Part shown: piece by piece, positions 55,972 to 63,341 of the stretch
How the letters are laid out: every line of letters begins with the position of its first letter
Position numbering within the stretch: the stretch's first letter is position 1
Source: a virus
Virus record (IMG/VR): IMGVR_UViG_3300032462_001516
Span: 1-64,000 of that record
Reading direction: 5' to 3' (one strand)
DNA length: 64,000 bases
The notes under the pieces: model-generated
Database searches by the model: none
What the model was told of the DNA's origin: nothing
What the model saw: only the letters and a program-made list of their open reading frames with translations
Program-made: the position numbers and the translations under genes

Positions 55972-57049
55972 AGCCAATGGTTGCCAAGAAGTTCGGACCC
56001 CACTTATATGGAAGTCCGAACTTTATGCAACCAGCGGACACCTGGATCACTATGCAAAAAATATGTTCTTCGTCAGTGATAAGCCTGCTGGCGAGTCCCA
56101 CGAAGAAGGACATGAAGATCAGTGCTTAAAACCAATGAATTGTCCTGGGCATATGGAGATATTCCGCTCGAAACAGTGGAGCTATCGAGACTTGCCTGTT
56201 CGATTCGCTGAATATGGTCCTTTACACCGCAATGAAGTTTCTGGTGCCTTGGGTGGGCTAACTCGCTGTCGTGCATTCTGCCAGGATGACGCCCACATTT
56301 TCGTTTCGCCGGACAACCTACAAAGCGAAATCAAACGAATCCTTGTCATGATCGAAAGAGTTTACGGATGGTTTGGAATGAAGTTCCGATCCGTACTCAG
56401 CACTCGTCCTTATAACTTCATGGGCGAGAAGTTGGTTTGGGATAATGCTGAGGCGAACCTCGAAGATGCTTTATGCGAAAATGGATTGAAGTTCGAGATT
56501 GCCCATAAAGACGGTGCGTTTTATGGTCCAAAAATAGACTTCATTGTGACTGATTCCCTTGGACGTGATTGGCAAACAGCAACAATCCAATTGGACTTCC
56601 AGTTGCCTCAAAGATTCGGTTGTACCTATACCGACAAGGACGACAAAGAGCAAACTCCAATTGTCATTCACAGAGCAATATACGGCAGCTTTGAAAGATT
56701 CATTGGTGTATTGTTGGAACATACTGACGGGCATCTACCATTATGGTTGGCTCCTGTTGGTGTAACCATTGCACCAATCAGCGACAAAGTTGCTGAATAC
56801 GCTGATGAGATCAAAGAGGTTTTGCTTGCTCATGGAATTCGGTGTGAATGCGATCACTCGAATCGAACTCTGCAACAGAAGATTGCCATCGGGTACGATA
56901 AAAAAGTACCCTACATGGTCATCTTGGGAGAGAAAGAAAAATCCGCAAGAACCGTTACCCTCAAACAAATGAGATCAACTGCTGTCGCACAGGAAACCTT
57001 ATCTTTGGAAGTATTCCTTCCTCAGATGGTCGCACTGGCGAAAGAGTAA
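55826..57049 (+). CDS. thrS: threonyl-tRNA synthetase, catalytic plus anticodon domains only
   Basis: 407 residues versus about 640 in bacteria. The TGS and editing (N2) domains are absent. It starts at the catalytic core (N-R-D-H-R-A-I-G-K-K-L-D-L-F). Motif 1 lies in E-V-R-T-P-L-I. Zinc ligands are in L-K-P-M-N-C-P-G-H, D-D-A-H-I-F and the H of motif 3. Motif 2 is F-A-E-Y-G-P-L-H-R-N-E and motif 3 H-R-A-I-Y-G-S-F-E-R-F. The C-terminal anticodon-binding domain (V-T-I-A-P-I-S...V-P-Y-M-V-I-L-G) is complete. Without editing it could release Ser-tRNA-Thr. No tRNA-Thr gene is in the window. Confidence 0.95.
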   Translation: MDNNRDHRAIGKKLDLFMFSPLSPGCPIWLPKGVVLYQSLLNRIRQLNEANGCQEVRTPLIWKSELYATSGHLDHYAKNMFFVSDKPAGESHEEGHEDQCLKPMNCPGHMEIFRSKQWSYRDLPVRFAEYGPLHRNEVSGALGGLTRCRAFCQDDAHIFVSPDNLQSEIKRILVMIERVYGWFGMKFRSVLSTRPYNFMGEKLVWDNAEANLEDALCENGLKFEIAHKDGAFYGPKIDFIVTDSLGRDWQTATIQLDFQLPQRFGCTYTDKDDKEQTPIVIHRAIYGSFERFIGVLLEHTDGHLPLWLAPVGVTIAPISDKVAEYADEIKEVLLAHGIRCECDHSNRTLQQKIAIGYDKKVPYMVILGEKEKSARTVTLKQMRSTAVAQETLSLEVFLPQMVALAKE

Positions 57050-57132
57050 GCCAAGGATGAGTGATACATAATGTTGTATGAGGTACGACATTATTCAAAA
57101 TTTACCCTTCCGAATATATTTGTTGGAAGTAG

Positions 57133-57348
57133 ATGGAACTACACAATATTGGATACATCGATGACGATTTCCGAACGGACCTGCGTACATTCAGTGCCAC
57201 GTCCAAAAATTCAAGCCCTGATTCAATCATCAAGGGCTTGAACGCTTTCCTGGAAAGTGAAGGATACATCAACGTCGCCGAGTTGGTTTCCGAAGAATAC
57301 AAAGCTGGCGTCGTCAGCATTCGATCACGACTCATAGAAAGAGACTAA
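57133..57348 (+). CDS. hypothetical protein
   Basis: 71 residues, with GGAAG upstream. It is helical and acidic (Y-I-D-D-D-F-R-T-D-L-R-T-F, then E-G-Y-I-N-V-A-E-L-V-S-E-E-Y). The 80 nt before it contain an 8-bp hairpin (AATGTTGT / ACGACATT). The family is unknown. Confidence 0.6.
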   Translation: MELHNIGYIDDDFRTDLRTFSATSKNSSPDSIIKGLNAFLESEGYINVAELVSEEYKAGVVSIRSRLIERD

Positions 57349-57350
57349 TC

Positions 57351-58307
57351 ATGTCAGAGCATATTGAGTTCACGCCCAATGGACTCGTGCTTCATAAGTG
57401 GAACGGCAACAAGCGTAAGTTTGTTCGCAAGCGTCCCAAGAAACTGAGCATCATTACTCATCTTAGATCTCGCTGCGAGATTGCCGAAGGCACTACCCTG
57501 AAGCAAATCTTCGAGACGGTTGACAAATACAAGTTTCTGAAATTGGTGATTTCCCAATATTCATGGTGCCGTCAATTGGACGCATTCCACGCACAGGCTC
57601 AAGAACCTATGCGTGACGATCCAGATGATACTGATCCGCTTGAATATCTGGAACTCTATCATCATCCCGAAGTTTACAAGTTAACGGAAAAGAAGAAACA
57701 CCCTGGTGGTATGCGTGAACGCACCATTACCGTTGACTTCGACACGTCAGTTGGGTTCCACGGCATTGGTCCCACCAAAGAAGAAGACGGTTTAGCCAAC
57801 CGTACAGACGGGAAGACCAATTATTCCGTGTCTTATAGTCCCATGTGGAAGTTGGCTGATTTGCCGGTCAAACTCAACAAGACATTTGACGTATATGAAC
57901 CTTTCGATACCAACAACCCTCGCAAAAAACCCGAAAAGCTGCTGACTGCTACTCGTGAATATACTCTCCTGGAAGTCCTCGATGCCATCTATTGGGACAT
58001 TTCCTTTATGGGCGGTCCCGAAGATAACGCTAATTTTCTGGATAACATGAAAGAAACGGTGGATCAAATCAAAAACGGCGAAGTGCCGATGATCCCCATT
58101 GAACAAGTTTTCACCGACATGAAAGAAGACATGTCGGAAGAAGGCGAACCCAAACCGATGAAAATTTTGATGCACCCGGATGTTGCCAGATTCTTCGGCT
58201 GCGACCCCGATAGCATCCCGTTGGATGACAAAGAAATCATTCGCAACGAAATCATTCGCAACGAAATCATTCGCAACGAAATCATTCGCAACGACGATGA
58301 GTCTTGA
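57351..58307 (+). CDS. hypothetical protein with C-terminal IIRNE repeats
   Basis: 318 residues, starting 2 nt after the previous stop. A basic N-terminus (K-R-K-F-V-R-K-R-P-K-K) precedes an acidic body. T-R-E-Y-T-L-L-E-V-L-D-A-I-Y-W-D-I-S-F is a likely helix. The C-terminus consists of four E-I-I-R-N repeats from a 15-bp DNA repeat. The family is not recognised. Confidence 0.65.
   Translation: MSEHIEFTPNGLVLHKWNGNKRKFVRKRPKKLSIITHLRSRCEIAEGTTLKQIFETVDKYKFLKLVISQYSWCRQLDAFHAQAQEPMRDDPDDTDPLEYLELYHHPEVYKLTEKKKHPGGMRERTITVDFDTSVGFHGIGPTKEEDGLANRTDGKTNYSVSYSPMWKLADLPVKLNKTFDVYEPFDTNNPRKKPEKLLTATREYTLLEVLDAIYWDISFMGGPEDNANFLDNMKETVDQIKNGEVPMIPIEQVFTDMKEDMSEEGEPKPMKILMHPDVARFFGCDPDSIPLDDKEIIRNEIIRNEIIRNEIIRNDDES
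58233..58292 (+). repeat. 15-bp tandem repeat, four copies
   Basis: Four perfect copies of GAAATCATTCGCAAC at the 3' end of the gene, in frame. Confidence 0.95.
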
Positions 58308-58332
58308 CACTTCTTTTTGTTTGCTGTACAGT
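58304..58332 (+). promoter_or_regulatory. consensus-like sigma70 promoter
   Basis: A perfect TTGACA -35 that overlaps the upstream stop codon, 17-nt spacer, TACAGT. The predicted start is about 10 nt before an AAGGAAG ribosome site. Confidence 0.85.
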
Positions 58333-58355
58333 GACTTCAAGAAAGGAAGCGTGTC

Positions 58356-58724
58356 ATCGTAGTCAAAGAAATTCTAAATGCTGGCGGCGTTTGTCCTTTC
58401 TAGGTCGAAGGAAAAACAGATAAAGGTGAAGAGATATACGCCCGTTATCGCTGGGGTCGATTAAGAGTCGAGGTTACTCATGGTGACGGTGAACGTGAAG
58501 TCATTTTCACCAAGCAGGTTGGCGAAGACCAAGACGACGAAGAAATAAACAAAATGCGAGCAGCCGGAATGAGCGAGGAGCGTCTCACTCAAATGGCTGA
58601 AACTTTCAAAAACGTACGTGCCTATTCCGAAGGTGAGCCTCTTTGTTTCGACGGATATATGGACATGGACAAACTCCGTGTTGCTACCGAAGGCGAAATA
58701 GAGTGGCCAGATTTTGAGGAATAA
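58356..58724 (+). pseudogene. amber-interrupted gene without a standard start
   Basis: The frame from 58356 encodes I-V-V-K-E-I-L-N-A-G-G-V-C-P-F, then TAG at 58401, then V-E-G-K-T-D-K-G-E-E-I-Y-A-R-Y-R-W-G and on to TAA at 58724. Both sides of the TAG look coding. Where a start codon should be, 6 nt after AAGGAAG, the codon is ATC. One C-to-T change (CAG to TAG) would explain the stop. It may be a recent pseudogene, a read-through gene or a sequence error. Confidence 0.6.
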
Positions 58725-58753
58725 CTAATGTGGCCTTTCACCAGGAGAAAAAA

Positions 58754-59263
58754 ATGGGTGGTATTAACGAGTCTGTTCTTGAGTCCGACGATAAGGGTGG
58801 AAAGAAGAAAAAAGATGCTGGTGCTGCTAGTCCCAGCATGGACGGAACAATCCTTGCACCTGACCACGTTCAACCGCCTACGAACGTGGTCCCGCCGTTG
58901 TTGAGGCGGAAACCGCCGTCCTGGCCAAGGCGGAAACCGCCGTTAAACTTGCATGACGAGCAAGAAACTGGCGTTCCAATGCAGACTCAGGCTATTCGAC
59001 AACATATGAATAATGGACAAGTCCATTTGCATGTAGATTTGCCACAGCCTCTCAAAGCTGCTGTGCCAGTTGCCGAATGGTTCGTCATCATGCGACATCT
59101 GCGTTCCTTGAACCCATTCACCTTTGTCGATGCAGAAAACAAGTGCGTGGCGTATTTACGCCCTTACGTTCATGGCGGTCTATTCGAGGTCGTCATTGAA
59201 TTGGCTCCAATTGAAATTGGGCCTCGTTTCAACGATATGAATGCCGTCACTGGCAAGAGATAA
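58754..59263 (+). CDS. hypothetical protein
   Basis: 169 residues from ATG 58754 with AGGAG. The N-terminal 90 residues are disordered, with a repeated R-R-K-P-P element (a DNA repeat AGGCGGAAACCGCCG). The C-terminal 75 residues form a compact alpha/beta domain (V-A-E-W-F-V-I-M-R-H-L-R-S, then V-V-I-E-L-A-P-I-E-I). The family is unknown. Confidence 0.6.
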   Translation: MGGINESVLESDDKGGKKKKDAGAASPSMDGTILAPDHVQPPTNVVPPLLRRKPPSWPRRKPPLNLHDEQETGVPMQTQAIRQHMNNGQVHLHVDLPQPLKAAVPVAEWFVIMRHLRSLNPFTFVDAENKCVAYLRPYVHGGLFEVVIELAPIEIGPRFNDMNAVTGKR

Positions 59264-59271
59264 GGTGACTA

Positions 59272-59649
59272 ATGGACAACAAAATATGGCAGGAATTTTA
59301 CTGCGGCGAGTGTTCGGGCTATTTCCGTGTCAGATTGAACATGGCCCTGACTATCGGCGTAGAAATCGTTTGCCCCAAGTGCAAACATAAACACCATCGC
59401 TTCATTAAGGATGGAACGATATACGAAAATGGTCGCAGAGAAAATGGGGCCAAGGAAGAAATCTGCCCGCCTTTGTCGGCTTACAGCAAAGAACCACTGA
59501 CGGCCAAGATGAGATCGGCCACGGGGTATAGTGGTCGCAGGGACGGAGTGAAGATTGAGAAAGAAGAAGACCTCAACGAACGCAGTCCCATTGCCGATGC
59601 AATGATTAAAGAACGATGGTTCGAGTTATATGGAGGTAACATCAATTGA
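59272..59649 (+). CDS. zinc-ribbon protein
   Basis: 125 residues. Y-C-G-E-C-S near the N-terminus and V-C-P-K-C-K about 20 residues later form a four-Cys zinc ribbon, followed by H-K-H-H-R. The C-terminus is helical and charged. It ends 4 nt into the next gene. Confidence 0.68.
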   Translation: MDNKIWQEFYCGECSGYFRVRLNMALTIGVEIVCPKCKHKHHRFIKDGTIYENGRRENGAKEEICPPLSAYSKEPLTAKMRSATGYSGRRDGVKIEKEEDLNERSPIADAMIKERWFELYGGNIN

Positions 59650-59924
59650 AAAAGTTCTACGACCCTCATCCTGGTGCGAGCATAGCATTGCCAGAAATTA
59701 TTTCCCTTGTAGCCAAGGGAATCAGCGGCAAAGAAATGGAAATTGCCGATGTTGTCAGAATCATTCAAGATGCTGCCGATACTTTGGTGGCAGACGGTTC
59801 TTTTGGTGACGCCAAAGTCGAAGACCAAAAAGACTACATCAGTCTTACCCTGGTTGAAGGAGAAGGTGGTGCCGAGGACTTTCCGAGGCACTCATTCAGA
59901 GTCATTCGATATAAGGAAAAGTAA
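59646..59924 (+). CDS. hypothetical protein
   Basis: 92 residues from TTG 59646, which overlaps the previous stop, with GGAGG upstream. The fold is alpha/beta. L-V-A-D-G-S-F-G-D-A-K-V is followed by acidic residues and a basic end. The family is unknown. Confidence 0.55.
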   Translation: MKKFYDPHPGASIALPEIISLVAKGISGKEMEIADVVRIIQDAADTLVADGSFGDAKVEDQKDYISLTLVEGEGGAEDFPRHSFRVIRYKEK

Positions 59925-60299
59925 ATGACCGCCACAGTAGATCGTGAAATCGACGCTGCAATGCTTCGAGTAGGCAATAAACCCGGCAATCTGTCGGCCA
60001 AGATCAGGATTCCCGACATTTTGGGAATCATGGATGATCCATCACAAAAGGCACCCGAAGGGTTCGGTTGTTTCCGCATCATGACGCCAAAAGACGGCGA
60101 CAAGCGTGTGGTGTGGGATAGCCGAGACTTCGCTCAAATCAGTGAAGCAAAAACAATGTTCGACGAACTGGTCGTCCAAGGACTTGTTCCATATTGTGTG
60201 GGAGTAAACGGTCGAGCTTCATCAGAAGTCATGGCTGAGTTCGATCCTTACGCCGAAGAGATCATCTTTCTCCCCGTAGCAATGGTTGCAGGAGGTTAA
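59925..60299 (+). CDS. hypothetical protein
   Basis: 124 residues starting directly after the previous stop, with AAGGAAAAG upstream. It contains G-F-G-C-F-R-I-M-T-P-K-D-G-D-K-R-V-V-W-D and a helix-strand end (V-Q-G-L-V-P-Y-C-V-G). The family is unknown. It belongs to a tightly packed run of small genes from 58754 to 61134. Confidence 0.6.
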   Translation: MTATVDREIDAAMLRVGNKPGNLSAKIRIPDILGIMDDPSQKAPEGFGCFRIMTPKDGDKRVVWDSRDFAQISEAKTMFDELVVQGLVPYCVGVNGRASSEVMAEFDPYAEEIIFLPVAMVAGG

Positions 60300-60300
60300 T

Positions 60301-61134
60301 ATGGCCACAAGTGGATACTTGATACTCGGTAACAACAAATACACTGTAGGTAGTTGTGAAATCACCTACGATTGTAATCCTGCTGCAACCTCCAGTTGTA
60401 ATTCTTGGGTCAATTACGATTATGGCACCGGAACAGCCAGCCCTCGCATCAAAGTGAAGGCATACCGTGCTGACCCTTGGTCTACTGGAAATGTCTATCG
60501 TGTTGCTTCGACAGCTACTACGGCGTGTACCATTCAATTGAATAATTGGGGCTGGAGCGATAACGATTGCTCTGTTGAATACGAATACGAATGGTATGGA
60601 GTTGCCGCCAAGCCGATGTCGGCTGAAGAAAAGAAAGCCTATGAGGAAAAACGGCTCAAAGAACGGTTTTCTCAAATCATCCAAGGTCGGTGTGCGCCGA
60701 ATATCGCTATTCGGCAAAATACAAAACGGCAACCCTTGCCGTTGCCTGCGGATATTCGAGAACAACGAGCGAGAGAAACGCTGCGAAGGGTTATTGGAGA
60801 TCAGAAGTACGTCAACTTCATCAAGCACGGGTTTATCTCAGTGAAGGGTAGAAGTGGATTGGTCTACCAAATCTTCACTGGACAAGGTATAACCCATGTG
60901 TTCGACCAGGGCAACTTGGTTGAACGATTGTGCGTCGTACTTCAGGGCAGCTTCCCACCCACTGACTCGCTTATTATGAGATATCTACTCATCCTAAATA
61001 ATGAGCAGCAGTTCCGATCCCTCGCCATCAAGCACTCGATCTCTGGATACGAGCGCTCCCGCCAAGTTAATGGCCCTGCGGAAATTAAGCCGCTTGCGGA
61101 ACTCTTCAAGGAATTGAAGTCCAAAGTTGCATAA
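60301..61134 (+). CDS. hypothetical protein
   Basis: 277 residues, with GGAGG before ATG 60301. The N-terminal 100 residues are beta-rich and Cys/Thr/Tyr-rich (three Cys), and a basic helical linker follows. The C-terminal 110 residues (V-N-F-I-K-H-G-F-I-S-V-K-G-R-S-G-L-V-Y-Q-I-F) could be a small binding domain. The family is not recognised. Confidence 0.6.
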   Translation: MATSGYLILGNNKYTVGSCEITYDCNPAATSSCNSWVNYDYGTGTASPRIKVKAYRADPWSTGNVYRVASTATTACTIQLNNWGWSDNDCSVEYEYEWYGVAAKPMSAEEKKAYEEKRLKERFSQIIQGRCAPNIAIRQNTKRQPLPLPADIREQRARETLRRVIGDQKYVNFIKHGFISVKGRSGLVYQIFTGQGITHVFDQGNLVERLCVVLQGSFPPTDSLIMRYLLILNNEQQFRSLAIKHSISGYERSRQVNGPAEIKPLAELFKELKSKVA

Positions 61135-61152
61135 CTCTGAAGATGAAACACG

Positions 61153-61184
61153 AAATAGCCAGGGATAAAACCCTGGCTATTTTT
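61153..61184 (+). terminator. intrinsic terminator
   Basis: A 12-bp stem AAATAGCCAGGG / CCCTGGCTATTT with a 6-nt loop and T-run. It abuts the late-type promoter of the next gene. Confidence 0.93.
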
Positions 61185-61191
61185 ATATATA
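61184..61191 (+). promoter_or_regulatory. late-type promoter
   Basis: TATATATA followed by AGGC and the ATG at 61196. Confidence 0.55.
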
Positions 61192-61195
61192 AGGC

Positions 61196-61654
61196 ATGAA
61201 TTTTAAGAAATGGCTCCTCATAGAGCATGAACAAAATGTCAATCTACAGCAAGCAATCCAAATTGCTACGGCTCATAATGGACCTATTTCTGCAAAAGAA
61301 ATGCGTATAGACACATTGCAGAATGCCGCTCGTTTAGAGAAGTCGATATCATTTGATTCAGAATTCGCCGTAGCTAATATCGGCAGAAGAATTCAAGGAT
61401 ATGACATGCAACGAGTAATGCAGATGATTGGGGTCATGTTTCAAGCATTGAACCTACCTGCTCCCCAAGACCCACGACAGATCGACAAGCAAGTGGTTCA
61501 ACAGCATGTTCCTAAAATCAAAGAGATGTTGCCACCGATCATTGTTAGCGTAATGCCAGATGAATCCTATGATCTGGATGACGGCAACCACAGATTAGGC
61601 TGTGCGAGAGTTTTGGGGCTTCTAACCATGAAAGCCTTTGTAATCCGTGATTAG
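61196..61654 (+). CDS. ParB-like fold protein with M-x-F-K N-terminus
   Basis: 152 residues. It starts M-N-F-K-K-W-L-L-I-E-H (L-I-E fits the prohead-protease rule). The C-terminal half has P-P-I-I-V-S-V...L-D-D-G-N-H-R-L-G-C-A-R-V-L-G, the D-G-N-H-R motif of ParB/sulfiredoxin-like domains. It may be a DNA-binding or kinase/nuclease-like enzyme that is packaged and injected. Confidence 0.65.
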   Translation: MNFKKWLLIEHEQNVNLQQAIQIATAHNGPISAKEMRIDTLQNAARLEKSISFDSEFAVANIGRRIQGYDMQRVMQMIGVMFQALNLPAPQDPRQIDKQVVQQHVPKIKEMLPPIIVSVMPDESYDLDDGNHRLGCARVLGLLTMKAFVIRD

Positions 61655-61670
61655 AAACATTAAAGCACGA

Positions 61671-61700
61671 AAAAGTCAGGGATGTATCCCTGACTTTTTT
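61671..61700 (+). terminator. intrinsic terminator
   Basis: An 11-bp stem AAAAGTCAGGG / CCCTGACTTTT with a 6-nt loop and T-run. Downstream, 61715-61740 is a palindrome (CTAATTTA / TAAATTAG) containing the late-like TATAAATT. Confidence 0.93.
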
Positions 61701-61784
61701 TATTGGTCGTCCAAACTAATTTAGTCAGCATATAAATTAGAAGCCCAATTACGGATCAAAATCGAGGAAAATATGGCAACCGGC

Positions 61785-61840
61785 TATTGTTATTGTTATT
61801 GTTATTGTTATTGATCTTGATCTTGATCTTGATCTTGATT
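61785..61840 (+). repeat. two adjacent 6-bp microsatellites
   Basis: Five copies of TATTGT-type repeats are followed by five of TTGATC-type, ending 21 nt before the next gene. A 13-codon frame from ATG 61773 (ribosome site AGGA) encodes (Y-C)n and stops inside the repeat. Confidence 0.93.
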
Positions 61841-61861
61841 TTATATTTTTGATCCGATAAG

Positions 61862-62281
61862 ATGGGATTTTTCGCCACCATCGCAATTTTCAATGAGACC
61901 GACATGCCAACCAAATACTCAGAACGACTGATTCTCCCCTCTGATGGCTCCGAAGAAATTGTATTCAAAACAAAAAATGGCTTGACAATCGCCACTGGCT
62001 ACAGAAAAGTGAATTTTAGCGAAAAAAAGCCACTTATCGAGTTTGTAGACTCAATGATTGAAAAAGAAAATATCTTCATGCCGCTGAACCAGCAGTGGAA
62101 AGAGAAAAACCCATCTATCCAATATGCTGAATATCGCAGCCGGGATTATTGCAATATCAGGATTTTGAGAGATAAAACAAATGGCAGGTTTTACATCTCG
62201 CCCTTTGATCTCATTTCTGATGAAATCCCCGTATTGATCTCACCACTGCGGCGTAAAAAAACCATTCTCGCCATAGCCTAA
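61862..62281 (+). CDS. hypothetical protein
   Basis: 139 residues starting M-G-F-F-A-T-I-A-I-F-N-E. It is mixed alpha/beta with a basic C-terminus (P-L-R-R-K-K-T). There is no ribosome site; GATAAG lies directly before the ATG. Repeat-length changes upstream could affect expression. The family is unknown. Confidence 0.55.
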   Translation: MGFFATIAIFNETDMPTKYSERLILPSDGSEEIVFKTKNGLTIATGYRKVNFSEKKPLIEFVDSMIEKENIFMPLNQQWKEKNPSIQYAEYRSRDYCNIRILRDKTNGRFYISPFDLISDEIPVLISPLRRKKTILAIA

Positions 62282-62323
62282 CCAGCATGATTTACGATGC
62301 CAGAAAGAAAACTGATGTTGGAA

Positions 62324-62332
62324 TCATAAATA
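62324..62332 (+). promoter_or_regulatory. late-type promoter
   Basis: TCATAAATA followed by CAGC and the ATG at 62337. Within eight bases it has one mismatch to TATAAATA. Confidence 0.6.
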
Positions 62333-62336
62333 CAGC

Positions 62337-62675
62337 ATGGCAGACTTTGAATATATCGGAAGTGGTGGCGCTGAAACACTTGGCTGTGCCGAATACAGTA
62401 TGCAGGTGTACTACACCTACGCATTTGAAGTAGGTTCTATCGTATATCTTAAACATAAAGCAAAAAAAGGAATTTTGGAACGTGTTGCCATCAAACGAAT
62501 ATTCATTCGTCAAAACAAGGCAACTTGGGGACAACCAATATTCATTTATCAAGACACCTTAAACTCGTTGTATAACGAAGCAGACCTAGTGACTCATCAG
62601 CAGGCCGTCGATTTGACATTGATCTACCATGAAAATATTCAACTCAACACCCTGGCCGCTCTAAGATTGTGCTAG
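62337..62675 (+). CDS. hypothetical protein
   Basis: 112 residues starting M-A-D-F-E-Y-I-G. It is beta-rich (V-Y-Y-T-Y-A-F-E-V-G-S-I-V-Y-L) with a small basic section. The family is unknown. Confidence 0.55.
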   Translation: MADFEYIGSGGAETLGCAEYSMQVYYTYAFEVGSIVYLKHKAKKGILERVAIKRIFIRQNKATWGQPIFIYQDTLNSLYNEADLVTHQQAVDLTLIYHENIQLNTLAALRLC

Positions 62676-62735
62676 ACCGACATCCATCTTCAAGTTACAA
62701 TACAATATCCATTTTGACAACTTCAGGAGATGAAC

Positions 62736-63341
62736 ATGCTTTATTGCTCAATCGACATTGAAACAACAGGACTCAATCCAAAAACTTGCGATATTGTGCA
62801 GTTTGCGGCAATAATTGATGATCTGTCTAATCCGCAGCCACTCGAAAAGCTGCCGAAGTTTCAAACTCATTTCGCACAGCCAACATATACTGGCGAGCCA
62901 TACGCCTTGGGGATGCACCCTCAAATATTCAAGAAAATCGCCGATGCTCAAAAGAAGCGAATTGAAGAGAATGAATTCGGCGACCGATTCATGAATATTC
63001 TCGACCTGCCTTCTGCATTCAAGAACTTCTTAACACAGAATGGCGTCCCAGAAGACCCAAAGAGCGGTCGGGTCAGAATTACTATGGCAGGCAAGAATGT
63101 AGCTATGTTCGATCTTCCATTTTTGAACAAGAAGCTCAAAAAGCATTGGGGCGACATCACGATTTTACATCGTGTGATTGACCCGGCAATCCTTTATTAT
63201 CAACCTGGAGATAAAAACCTGCCTGACTCGGCAACATGCCTGGAGCGAGCAGGATACGCTGGAGAAGTGGCTCACACGGCTCTGGAAGACGCCTTAATGG
63301 TCGTCAAGCTGGTACGACACAAGTTGCTGCCAAAGACTTAA
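62736..63341 (+). CDS. DEDDh 3'-5' exonuclease (DnaQ-like)
   Basis: 201 residues. The second ATG is chosen because AGGAG lies 6 nt before it. Motif I is S-I-D-I-E-T-T-G-L-N. Motif II region: M-A-G-K-N-V-A-M-F-D-L-P-F-L. Motif III is H-T-A-L-E-D-A, so it is of the H-type. It is a single-domain proofreading-like or RNase T-like exonuclease. Confidence 0.88.
   Translation: MLYCSIDIETTGLNPKTCDIVQFAAIIDDLSNPQPLEKLPKFQTHFAQPTYTGEPYALGMHPQIFKKIADAQKKRIEENEFGDRFMNILDLPSAFKNFLTQNGVPEDPKSGRVRITMAGKNVAMFDLPFLNKKLKKHWGDITILHRVIDPAILYYQPGDKNLPDSATCLERAGYAGEVAHTALEDALMVVKLVRHKLLPKT

Noticed and set aside
58401-58403. TAG reassigned to an amino acid across the genome
   Set aside because: TAG ends many intact genes here (for example at 404, 6323, 12330, 45104 and 62675), so the standard code applies.
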